Origin: Chloroflexota bacterium
GTDB taxonomy: Bacteria; Chloroflexota; Anaerolineae; Promineifilales; Promineifilaceae
Assembly: GCA_024223125.1 (NCBI GenBank)
Contig: JAAEOP010000818.1
Location: 1 to 5,162 of the forward strand
DNA: 5,162 nt
Direction of reading: 5' to 3'
Shown here: positions 1 to 5,162 of the stretch, in pieces
How positions within the stretch are numbered: the first letter of the stretch is position 1
Layout: every line of letters starts with the position of its first letter
Notes under the pieces: generated by a model
Told to the model about the DNA's origin: nothing
The model's database searches: none
What the model saw: the letters and a program-made list of their open reading frames with translations, nothing else
Position numbers and translations under genes: made by a program

Positions 1-210
1 CGGCTTGAATTGCATTGTTATACGGCTGTTGGTTGCCAAGTTTGTAAATTTCCCACCCTGTACACTGTATGATTCATCAGAAGTACCAAGCTCAAAGCCT
101 CCATCTCTCATACACACAAACAAGCTCTCGCCATTCGGCGAGATAAGTTCAATAGGTTCAAAAACCTCTTTCAATCTAACTTGGTACGTCTCATTAACAT
201 CTAATACCAT
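1..210 (-). CDS. Partial hypothetical cassette protein (N-terminal 70 residues)
   Basis: An open frame runs without a stop from ATG at 210-208 to the left window edge, so the C-terminus is missing. The start is set by a strong GGAGG at 217-221, six bases upstream. The protein begins MVLDVNETYQVRLKEVF and alternates short hydrophobic and polar stretches, suggesting a beta-rich soluble protein. I see no signal peptide or membrane segment and recognise no family. It is the first gene after the attC at 227-352, with a leader of only 22 nt from the recombination point. That is the usual arrangement for a gene cassette, and unfamiliar proteins are common in such arrays. No promoter fits in the short leader, so it probably depends on upstream transcription. 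The frame is well supported; the function is unknown. Confidence 0.8.
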   Translation of the reverse strand, partial: MVLDVNETYQVRLKEVFEPIELISPNGESLFVCMRDGGFELGTSDESYSVQGGKFTNLATNSRITMQFKP

Positions 211-216
211 TTCATT

Positions 217-221
217 CCTCC
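217..221 (-). promoter_or_regulatory. Ribosome binding site of the left partial gene
   Basis: The minus strand reads GGAGG six bases before ATG at 210-208. It decides this start over the nearer ATG at 215-213, which opens a frame that stops after four codons. Confidence 0.8.
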
Positions 222-226
222 GTGAC

Positions 227-352
227 GTATAACGCCTGAGTTGTGCCGATTGCGGGTTAGCGAAGAAAGCACCAATCATCAGAACGGTTATGGCCCAAGC
301 TACTTTCAATTAAAGCCAAGATTAGTAATTCGGCACGAACGATTTGTTAGGC
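227..352 (-). other. attC: attC recombination site (126 bp) closing the large cassette
   Basis: On the minus strand the site opens with R'' GCCTAAC (352-346) and closes with R' GTTATAC (233-227). The L'' arm GTTCGTGCCG and the L' arm CGGCACAAC pair completely except for one extra C in L'', matching the extrahelical base known from attC sites. The spacer and R' side read AACTCAGGCGTTA, close to the AACTCAAGCGTTA of classical cassettes such as aadA. About 80 bases lie between the arms as a loop. Cleavage would fall after G233, so 232 and below belong to the next cassette. R'' does not pair fully with the R' now beside it, but pairs perfectly with the 5' end of its own cassette (4713-4708), as expected after integration of a circle. 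Confidence 0.93.
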
Positions 353-359
353 CGTGACT

Positions 360-400
360 GGGGGGCAAACGTTACGGTTGAAAATTATAATTTACCCCCC
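360..400 (-). terminator. G6/C6 hairpin across the stop codon of the last operon gene
   Basis: The minus-strand transcript has GGGGGG (400-395) and CCCCCC (365-360). The stem can extend by a U-G pair and three A-U pairs (UAAA with UUUG), leaving a loop of roughly 20 nt. The TAA stop at 387-385 lies in the loop region. No U-tract follows (next bases AGTCACGG), so it is not a canonical intrinsic terminator. It may protect the mRNA 3' end or slow polymerase just before the attC. Confidence 0.35.
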
Positions 401-1428
401 GTTTCCGGCAGATACACAGGTGGGCTGTCAACTTCAATTGTCACATCATCTATCCACCAACCTTCAAAACTGTTCTTCTCTGCGTCTACCGTATCAAAAT
501 GGAAACGTATCCGTATGGTTTGTCCGGCATAGGCTGATAAATCTATCGTTTCTATCCGCCATTTTTCTGCTGTAGGCAATGGTGCGGCTAATCCTATCCG
601 GTGCAATGCTACAAACTCACCCCCCAATTGGTGTAAGGTTTGCCACGTTTCATCATCGCCTTGAATTTGAATCAACATTAAATCCCGGTCAGGTCGGGCG
701 GTTTCAACTTCCCAATAAGTTGCAAAGCATAGTTTTAACAGTTGATCAGATGGTAAAATGATGGGTGGCGAGGTTAAGTTGCCGTTATTAGGGTTATTGG
801 CATCATAGTTGCCGGCGCTTTCCTGCCCGTACCACCAGGCGCACTCAGGGCTATAGCTGCGTTTGACCGAAATGTGCCACAACCCGCTTCGCTGCCAGTC
901 AGTTTGGTTACAAGCTACTTCATCCAGATACGGAACACTGAATGTAGGTATAGGTGAGGGAAGGGTGGGTGTAACCGTTGGTAGCAGGAGTTGAGAACGT
1001 GGGTTTGGCGTGTTCGTGGGTGTTGGGGTATTTGTCGGGGTGGGAGTAAAAGTTGGCGTGTTCGTGGGTGTTGGGGTATTTGTCGGAGTGGGAGTAAAAG
1101 TTGGGGTGTTGGTGGGAGTGGGCGTATTGGTTGGCGTATTCGTGGGTGTGGCGGTATCGGTTGGGGTGTGAGTGGGTGTTGCTAAAGGCGACCAGGGGCC
1201 GGTGGGCGTGGCTGTGGGAGTAAAGGTTGGTTTTTCCACCTGGGCTGTTGGCGGCGGTGAGCCGGTTTGCGTTGGCTCTAGGGTAGTATAAACTGTCACG
1301 GTAATCTGCGCTTCGGGGGCACTTTGTTCTAACGCATAGGTCTGAATAACCAACCAACTCAAAAAGGTCAGTAAAACAAAAGCTAAAATACCCCCCTTAA
1401 TAATATGGAAATAATGCTTGTTGTTCAC
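385..1428 (-). CDS. Exported protein with Thr/Pro-rich linker, immune-inhibitor-A-like jelly roll and terminal LPETG
   Basis: The 347-residue protein starts at GTG (1428-1426), seven bases after AAGGA and overlapping the previous stop by four bases (GTGA), so translation is probably coupled. Residues 12-30 form one hydrophobic segment (signal peptide or anchor). Residues 47-160 are a low-complexity linker of TPT, NTP and FTP units that should act as an extended stalk. Residues 165-335 form a beta-sandwich like those in immune inhibitor A (M6) and MAM-type proteins: SGLWH at 181-185, WWYG at 198-201, LTSPPI at 218-223, DLSAYAGQ at 296-303, GWWIDDV at 323-329. Such domains usually bind or support other extracellular parts; no catalytic residues are visible. 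The chain ends LPETGGKL (340-347), a sortase-like motif without the usual hydrophobic helix and charged tail. Family-level call good, role unknown. Confidence 0.85.
   Translation of the reverse strand: MNNKHYFHIIKGGILAFVLLTFLSWLVIQTYALEQSAPEAQITVTVYTTLEPTQTGSPPPTAQVEKPTFTPTATPTGPWSPLATPTHTPTDTATPTNTPTNTPTPTNTPTFTPTPTNTPTPTNTPTFTPTPTNTPTPTNTPNPRSQLLLPTVTPTLPSPIPTFSVPYLDEVACNQTDWQRSGLWHISVKRSYSPECAWWYGQESAGNYDANNPNNGNLTSPPIILPSDQLLKLCFATYWEVETARPDRDLMLIQIQGDDETWQTLHQLGGEFVALHRIGLAAPLPTAEKWRIETIDLSAYAGQTIRIRFHFDTVDAEKNSFEGWWIDDVTIEVDSPPVYLPETGGKL
940..1290 (-). repeat. Thr/Pro-coding low-complexity repeat tract
   Basis: The tract encodes the TPTNTPTP stalk of the last operon gene. Repetition at DNA level is imperfect outside the 48-bp core but shows the same GTGTT-GTGGG-GT words on the plus strand. 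Such linkers are common in secreted Chloroflexota proteins. The plus strand is rich in GGG and GGGG runs, which gives it some G-quadruplex potential. Confidence 0.8.
1010..1105 (-). repeat. Two-copy 48-bp tandem repeat inside the Thr/Pro linker
   Basis: Positions 1010-1057 and 1058-1105 are tandem copies of 48 bp differing at only two positions that I can see (the 1037-1038/1086 region and the last base). Each unit encodes 16 residues of the linker (around residues 108-140), and a decayed third copy begins at 1106. The multiple of three keeps the frame whichever way copies are gained or lost, so stalk length could vary between strains. Confidence 0.85.
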
Positions 1429-3365
1429 GGTTCTATCCTTAACTCTGCCGGTTTCTCGACTTGTGCCGGAAATTGCGCCGGTTCTTGAGTAGAAATAGGC
1501 TGTCCTGCCAAAACTCCGCTGGTCAGGTTACAATTAACTTTGAGGTTGACATCATCCACGTGAAAAGCGGATACTGAACTGTTGTCGTTATCAGCCTCAA
1601 AGCTAAGACGCAAATCTCGGTCAGCCCACGACGACAGGTTGTGAATGTTGATTACCCGATGATGCCAAACATCCAATAAAGCAGTATTGTCGAGTTGGTC
1701 CAGAAGTTGTATAGTCTGACCGCCAGCCGTTCTCAGGTACACGTAGAGAAAATGGTGCGCCGGAGGATCGTTGTCGTAAGTGCCCAATTGAAAGTAGTAA
1801 TCCAATATTGCGCCGGTAGTCCCGGCTGGTAGATTGAAATTCTGATACAATTTATCATTGGCATTGGGATAACCGGCCATATAAGCGTGCCAACTTCCAG
1901 AATGTGCGCTGACCCCATTATACACGATCTGGTATGGTGAAACTTCTACCCAGGGTGTCGGTGGATAACCGTTCTCAAAACCATTATTGACGATAAGTTG
2001 TTGATTGTGCGAACAGGGCGCAGGCGGCGTGTGACCTTTCAGTATGATTGGCAGGTAGCTCAGACAATCTCCGCCCAGGCAGAGGTTGTATCTCAAGTTG
2101 AACCAAGGCCGGCTGGATTCTCGATTGCTAAAGTATCGCCCCGAACTGTCTCCCGTGCGCCGCAGGTCAATCATCAACGTTACGGCTTCCCCGTTTTGGA
2201 AAGAACCGGGAACGTGAACCGACAAGTTTTTGTTGTTGTCATCATCGCCTTCATCTAGATTATCCACGTCTACCAAGGTTGAGTTGGTAACACGGCTACC
2301 GTTTCGCAACCAGTAATAAACCAGTTTGACATCACTACCCCATTCCGCCTCACCGCTGTTTTGTAGGTGTAGGGTGACGTTGTACGTGTTGCCAGAGTAC
2401 ATTGTGGGTGGGTCAACTGCGCCGCCGCTCCAATTAACAGTGAGTGGATTCCAACGATAAGCCGGGGTGAGAATAGCACCGTTCACCACTTTCAAGTGAG
2501 CATTTGCATAGTAGTGGAACAAAACCTGCTCGTATGATTCCCAACGAGGGAAGCGTACATTGTTGTCATTCAAGCCCATTGCCCAACGTTGCGCACCCCA
2601 CTGCCCCATCCCGGAAGCGTTTGTGGGGTCGGTATCTCCGGCGCTGATAGGGTCAAAGATTGAGACAAGATAACTTTTGCCGCCGGGGTCGCTGTTTTCG
2701 CCAACAGTAGCTCGGTATTGAGCATCAATAGGATGCGTGCCGTTTGCTTCTACCAAATAGATATTGGGAACGTGTTGGGTGACAATATCGAAGTAATGGT
2801 CTTTGATTGCTTGTGAAACACCTGCTTGAAACGGACGAAACGTTTGGGCATTGATTTGCTGTCCGCTATCAATCTTTTCGTCCCAAAAGCCGCATTGATT
2901 GGTGTTGTCCCGGGTGATAGCGTGGGGGTCATACGGGTCAGGAAATTGACCGGCGTAGTTTAGCCGAAACCAGGTGAATGACCGGATAGCCACAGCCATA
3001 GCTTCCAGAACTGCATCTTCCCAAAGACCATTATTTGAAGGCAAGTTTGCGTTTGTGATGTCATCAGGCGAGTCGCCCAACTCTCCCAAAAGTACACCGG
3101 ATATGTAAAAATCAAAAGTGACCTCTTTTGCAACTGGCCCTGTTTCTCCCCATTCACTGTAATGAGTTTCTACTTCTACCCATATGGTAGCGGGTGGCGT
3201 AGACCGTTCATTAGCAGGTCGATCAGTACAGATAGAGCCTTGAGCATAAGCTGTTTGCTCTTGGGTTTGAAAATTGCCGACTGAGAGCAAGAGCATCACT
3301 ATCAAACTCACTAATTGAATACGCCATAAGGAGTTGAACGAATTGGATCTGAGATTTCGTGTCAC
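1425..3365 (-). CDS. Exported SpoIID-like protein with Ig-like and jelly-roll domains
   Basis: The 646-residue protein starts at GTG (3365-3363), eight bases after GGAGG. Residues 14-41 look like a signal peptide with an AYA cleavage site before Q42. Residues about 60-295 resemble SpoIID/Lyt[14 protein letters not shown] (118-130) matches the conserved ALKAQAVAARTY helix, and [11 protein letters not shown] (252-262) followed by [11 protein letters not shown] (281-291) matches the G-GMSQ-GA and ILxHYY motifs. SpoIID proteins cleave glycan strands lacking peptide stems or enhance amidases. Here E95 lies about 20 residues before W115, farther than usual from the helix, so catalysis is uncertain. 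Residues 305-427 form an Ig-like (NBR1/CARDB-like) sandwich, YLPIILK (437-443) is a motif common in Chloroflexota exported proteins, and 455-612 is a jelly roll ending [10 protein letters not shown]. The tail carries AQVEKP, repeated in the next protein. It is the middle operon gene. Confidence 0.85.
   Translation of the reverse strand: MTRNLRSNSFNSLWRIQLVSLIVMLLLSVGNFQTQEQTAYAQGSICTDRPANERSTPPATIWVEVETHYSEWGETGPVAKEVTFDFYISGVLLGELGDSPDDITNANLPSNNGLWEDAVLEAMAVAIRSFTWFRLNYAGQFPDPYDPHAITRDNTNQCGFWDEKIDSGQQINAQTFRPFQAGVSQAIKDHYFDIVTQHVPNIYLVEANGTHPIDAQYRATVGENSDPGGKSYLVSIFDPISAGDTDPTNASGMGQWGAQRWAMGLNDNNVRFPRWESYEQVLFHYYANAHLKVVNGAILTPAYRWNPLTVNWSGGAVDPPTMYSGNTYNVTLHLQNSGEAEWGSDVKLVYYWLRNGSRVTNSTLVDVDNLDEGDDDNNKNLSVHVPGSFQNGEAVTLMIDLRRTGDSSGRYFSNRESSRPWFNLRYNLCLGGDCLSYLPIILKGHTPPAPCSHNQQLIVNNGFENGYPPTPWVEVSPYQIVYNGVSAHSGSWHAYMAGYPNANDKLYQNFNLPAGTTGAILDYYFQLGTYDNDPPAHHFLYVYLRTAGGQTIQLLDQLDNTALLDVWHHRVINIHNLSSWADRDLRLSFEADNDNSSVSAFHVDDVNLKVNCNLTSGVLAGQPISTQEPAQFPAQVEKPAELRIEP
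1436..1440 (-). promoter_or_regulatory. Ribosome binding site supporting the GTG start at 1428
   Basis: AAGGA on the minus strand lies seven bases before GTG 1428-1426 and inside the last codons of the upstream gene. It supports a non-ATG start with translational coupling through the GTGA overlap. Confidence 0.7.
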
Positions 3366-3373
3366 GTTCCCGA

Positions 3374-3378
3374 CCTCC
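3374..3378 (-). promoter_or_regulatory. Ribosome binding site supporting the GTG start at 3365
   Basis: GGAGG on the minus strand lies eight bases before GTG 3365-3363 and directly after the stop of the lipoprotein gene. A short inverted repeat (GACC 3385-3382 with GGTC 3375-3372) could fold over it. Confidence 0.75.
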
Positions 3379-3383
3379 GGGGG

Positions 3384-4637
3384 TCATTTAGTCATCTGAA
3401 TTGATAGAATTGTAGCATCATTAACAGACTCTTGATTCAAGCCAATTTGTTTCCCAACCGGCGACCAATGGATAGTTTCCGTGGTGTTTTGTTTTCCCGG
3501 AGAAAAAGTGTACAAAAGTTGAAATTGTCCGCTTGCTGTATCGGCCACATACACCCTATTGCTTTCCTGAAATGCAATCCACCGGCCATCCGGCGACCAT
3601 GTGACGTTTGTATCGGGACGATGAGCGATTTGGGTGACTATTGTGCCATCAGGTTGGGCAATATAAATCTTCTGGCAGTCCGGTTTTTGCTGCGGTTTTG
3701 AGCAAAGGTGAGAAAAAGCCAACCGTCTACTATCGGGCGCCCAACTCATCCGGCTTAAATCAGGTACCTCTATTTCTGTAGCAAGCTTGGCTTGACCGTC
3801 TGCCAAGTCAGCAATTCTTATTTTTGTATCACCGCGAGCGTCAAAGGCTAATTTTTTTCGGTCAGGAGACAGGGCGTATAAAACAACCTTTGAGTTTTCC
3901 GAGGCTAATCCTTCAATAATCAATGGTCTTACATTTTGACCATCACTATCAATCAAGTGAAGTTGCTCATTGTCTGAATCAATAAAGGCTATAGTATTAT
4001 TATCCAACCAGGCTACACTGCGAGCGCCTGACAACAATTTTCTGCGGTCACTTCCATCCGCTTGCATTACCCAAAGCTGATTATCAAAAATACCATCATC
4101 AACGGTACGATGAATATAAGTAATTGTTGCGCCATCCGGTGACCAAGCATACCAAAATACAGTTTCAGCCAATAAGAAAAGAGGTATGCCGGCAGTATCA
4201 GCAAGCCATAAATCATATACACCAACTCGTCCTCGTAAAACCCCTGGAGGATCATTTGCGTTTCTCCCCTCTAAAACCCTGCCTGTTCCTACTTTTAACA
4301 GCATATATTTGCCATCAAGAGACCAATCCTCAAAACTGATTTTCAAATCATCAGGATTTAGAGTTTTGCTATCTCGAGCCGCCAAATCACCTGTTTGATA
4401 CGCCTCCAAAAATTGGTTCTCTATATCTGTTACCTCATCCACCTGAATATTCTCAATAGAAGAAGTGGATACTTTTTGCTCGGTTACTTCTCCAGTAGCC
4501 GTTATTATCCCTGTGGGAGTAACTTGCTCTTGTTCCGTCAGAGTAGTTGCTCTCTCTGGTTGAGCTAGGAGTGACCCACCACAAGCAGTAATAAAAATAG
4601 CGGTTAATGTAGGTAAAACAAACCGTGATTTTCTCAT
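3384..4637 (-). CDS. Lipoprotein with TolB/PD40-like beta-propeller
   Basis: The 417-residue protein begins at ATG 4637-4635, four bases after AAGGAGG. A short hydrophobic signal ends in the lipobox ITAC (16-19), so Cys19 would be lipidated and the protein held on the outer face of the membrane. Residues 25-95 are a polar, Thr/Glu-rich spacer. From about 100 to the end there are seven PD40-type strands with the W-SPDG--IAF pattern: near 102-115, 163-175, 207-219, 254-267, 297-310, 345-358 and 389-401. They would form a six- or seven-bladed propeller like the C-terminal half of TolB. Blade 5 carries an insert with Cys312 and Cys321 that could form a disulfide. Such propellers bind proteins or peptides; no enzyme motif is seen, and no TolB N-terminal domain is present, so the name tolB is not justified. 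It is the first gene of the operon. Confidence 0.88.
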   Translation of the reverse strand: MRKSRFVLPTLTAIFITACGGSLLAQPERATTLTEQEQVTPTGIITATGEVTEQKVSTSSIENIQVDEVTDIENQFLEAYQTGDLAARDSKTLNPDDLKISFEDWSLDGKYMLLKVGTGRVLEGRNANDPPGVLRGRVGVYDLWLADTAGIPLFLLAETVFWYAWSPDGATITYIHRTVDDGIFDNQLWVMQADGSDRRKLLSGARSVAWLDNNTIAFIDSDNEQLHLIDSDGQNVRPLIIEGLASENSKVVLYALSPDRKKLAFDARGDTKIRIADLADGQAKLATEIEVPDLSRMSWAPDSRRLAFSHLCSKPQQKPDCQKIYIAQPDGTIVTQIAHRPDTNVTWSPDGRWIAFQESNRVYVADTASGQFQLLYTFSPGKQNTTETIHWSPVGKQIGLNQESVNDATILSIQMTK

Positions 4638-4666
4638 TTTGCCTCCTTATTCACCCTCTGTGCCAA

Positions 4667-4695
4667 ATTATAGGGTAGTTTTTAACGTTTCGCAA
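4667..4695 (-). promoter_or_regulatory. Cassette-borne sigma70-type promoter for the operon
   Basis: On the minus strand, -10 TATAAT (4672-4667, six of six) lies 17 bp from -35 TTGCGA (4695-4690, four of six). Transcription would start near 4660, giving a leader of about 23 nt before the lipoprotein ATG and just covering its AAGGAGG. The promoter lies inside the cassette, downstream of the recombination point at 4713, so it would travel with it. Confidence 0.7.
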
Positions 4696-4703
4696 AGTGA
4701 AAC
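4687..4703. promoter_or_regulatory. Palindrome overlapping the -35 box (possible operator)
   Basis: The plus strand reads GTTTC-GCAAAGT-GAAAC, an inverted repeat of five-base arms that covers the -35 element. It could bind a dimeric regulator, but it is short and may be chance. Confidence 0.3.
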
Positions 4704-4707
4704 AACG

Positions 4708-4894
4708 GCCTAACGCTTGAGTTCACGCGGCGCACGACGACACGTCGATTACAAGTGAGATGGGTCATGAAACACCCCTCCCCCAGCGCCGTTACTTTGA
4801 TTTTACACCAACTTGGCAGGCAAGACCAGCCCCAATCAAACACCCGCAACAATTAAACGCAGCTTGGGCGCTCGCGTGCAACGATTTGTTATAT
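4708..4894 (-). other. attC: attC recombination site (187 bp) closing the DUF5615 cassette
   Basis: On the minus strand R'' is ATATAAC (4894-4888) and R' is GTTAGGC (4714-4708, full match to GTTRRRY). The arms GTTGCACGCG (L'') and CGCGTGAAC (L') pair with one extra G in L'', the typical extrahelical base. The stem continues inward through GCG/CGC with a small bulge. The R' flank AACTCAAGCGTTAG is identical to that of classical cassettes. The site is long for an attC, and its loop holds a small hairpin CGACG-ACA-CGTCG (4735-4747). R'' does not pair with the present R'; it would pair with GTTATAT, so the upstream cassette should begin with TTATAT beyond the right edge. Confidence 0.9.
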
Positions 4895-5162
4895 TGCCCT
4901 TTACTTTACCTTAAGATGCTGCGATTATCCTGTATACTTTCCGTTTCCATCTTCTAGGTGCTTGCAAATCTGACCGTCTTCTCAGTAACGACTACAAATT
5001 TGTCAGCTAATCTATCCGCGTAATTATCCAGCACTCTTTGCATTGCCTGAATTTTGTTTGTTGCTCGGTCATCCACTAACCGTAACAAAACTATCCCGTG
5101 ATGAGGGTATTTTTCACGATAGACTTTTTCGCCAAAATCTTTGTCATTAGTTATCAGTATCC
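4714..5162 (-). mobile_element. Upstream integron cassette, partial (DUF5615 gene plus attC)
   Basis: This is the 3' part of the preceding cassette: the end of the DUF5615-like gene, a 59-nt spacer (4895-4953) with no feature I can recognise, and its attC. The 5' end is off the right edge. Confidence 0.75.
4954..5162 (-). CDS. DUF5615-type PIN-like protein, C-terminal part
   Basis: An open frame enters from the right edge and ends at TAG 4956-4954; 68 residues are visible, beginning ILITNDKDFGEKVYRE. The DKDFGE motif, followed by HHGIVLLRL and a C-terminal VVVTEKTVRF strand, is the signature of DUF5615 (PIN-like, Mut7-C-related) proteins. These are about 115-125 residues long and are usually encoded just after a DUF433 antitoxin. 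They are predicted RNA-cleaving toxins of type II toxin-antitoxin systems, with the Asp of TNDKDF among the acidic active-site residues. The N-terminal half and any antitoxin lie outside the window. The gene sits directly upstream of an attC, consistent with toxin-antitoxin cassettes that stabilise integron arrays. Family call strong, toxic activity inferred. Confidence 0.85.
   Translation of the reverse strand, partial: ILITNDKDFGEKVYREKYPHHGIVLLRLVDDRATNKIQAMQRVLDNYADRLADKFVVVTEKTVRFAST

Larger units (their letters stand above)
1..232 (-). mobile_element. Downstream integron cassette, partial
   Basis: The cassette begins at 232 with TTATAC, directly after the cleaved G at 233, then a short leader with GGAGG and the start of a hypothetical gene. 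If it is a normal cassette, its own attC off the left edge should have R'' GTATAAC. Confidence 0.75.
233..4713 (-). mobile_element. Large integron gene cassette carrying a three-gene operon
   Basis: The unit is bounded by the R' cleavage points (G^TTRRRY) of two attC sites in the same orientation, giving 4481 bp. On the minus strand it starts TTAGGCCG, has its own promoter, three co-directional genes with almost no spacing, and ends in its own attC. The 5' TTAGGC plus the G at 233 would restore GTTAGGC on circularisation, the exact complement of R'' GCCTAAC at 352-346. Integron cassettes usually hold one short gene and are well below 2 kb, so this one is unusual in size, gene number and in having a promoter. 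The boundaries come directly from sequence; mobility by an integrase is inference. An alternative is that one or more attC sites between the three genes were lost, but the 18-nt gap and the 4-nt overlap leave no room for remnants. Confidence 0.85.

Noticed and set aside
5..232. 75-residue plus-strand open frame
   Set aside because: It is antisense to the partial cassette gene, which has a clear GGAGG and fits the array orientation.
227..352. Terminal inverted repeats of an insertion sequence
   Set aside because: No transposase is present, and the pairing, extra L'' base and R'/R'' core sites fit attC much better.
385..405. Frameshift at the G6 run hiding a C-terminal membrane anchor
   Set aside because: Reading both alternative frames past the run gives quick stops and no hydrophobic segment.
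1010..1105. CRISPR-like direct repeats
   Set aside because: The copies are adjacent without spacers and lie in a coding linker.
991..1185. Gly/Arg/Trp-rich plus-strand open frame
   Set aside because: It is the antisense shadow of the Thr/Pro repeat tract and has no independent start signal or normal composition.
920..1357. Second minus-strand frame rich in His, Asn and Tyr across the linker
   Set aside because: It is an alternate-frame reading of the same repeats; the 347-residue frame has the ribosome site, signal segment and recognisable C-terminal domain.
4760..4957. 65-residue plus-strand open frame
   Set aside because: It overlaps the attC loop and the end of the DUF5615 gene and has no ribosome site or recognisable motif.
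1..5162. tRNA, rRNA or riboswitch genes
   Set aside because: I found no cloverleaf, rRNA-like or riboswitch-like conserved sequence on either strand by eye.

Overview
The window reads as part of an integron cassette array. Two attC recombination sites lie in the same (minus-strand) orientation, one at 227-352 and one at 4708-4894. Every protein-coding gene I can support is on the minus strand. The attC calls rest on conserved core sites (GTTAGGC/GTTATAC and their partners), the AACTCA-GC sequence next to R', paired L arms, and a single extra base in the L'' arm of both sites. The integrase and attI are not in the window. From gene orientation they should lie beyond the right edge.

Layout from right to left, the direction of transcription: (i) 4954-5162 is the C-terminal part of a DUF5615-type PIN-like protein, followed by its attC at 4708-4894. 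(ii) One very large cassette (233-4713, about 4.5 kb) follows, opening with a good sigma70-type promoter. It carries three tightly packed genes: a lipoprotein with a TolB/PD40-like beta-propeller (3384-4637), an exported SpoIID-like protein with added beta-sandwich domains (1425-3365), and a secreted or anchored protein with a Thr/Pro-rich linker, an immune-inhibitor-A-like jelly roll and a terminal LPETG (385-1428). The cassette ends in the attC at 227-352. (iii) A third cassette begins at 232; its gene starts at 210 and runs off the left edge.

The protein style suggests Chloroflexota, probably Anaerolineae or relatives: long TPTNTPTP linkers, the YLPIILK motif, SpoIID domains fused to jelly rolls, and PD40 lipoproteins. 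This is inferred from family resemblance and was not tested by any search. The cassette could in principle come from a different lineage than its host.

The three middle genes have an 18-nt gap and a 4-nt GTGA overlap, so they look like one operon whose products all act outside the cytoplasmic membrane. Their joint role is unknown to me; an envelope or surface function is the most I would infer. The main point of interest is that an entire promoter-plus-three-gene envelope operon appears packaged as one mobile integron cassette, whereas typical cassettes hold one small promoterless gene.
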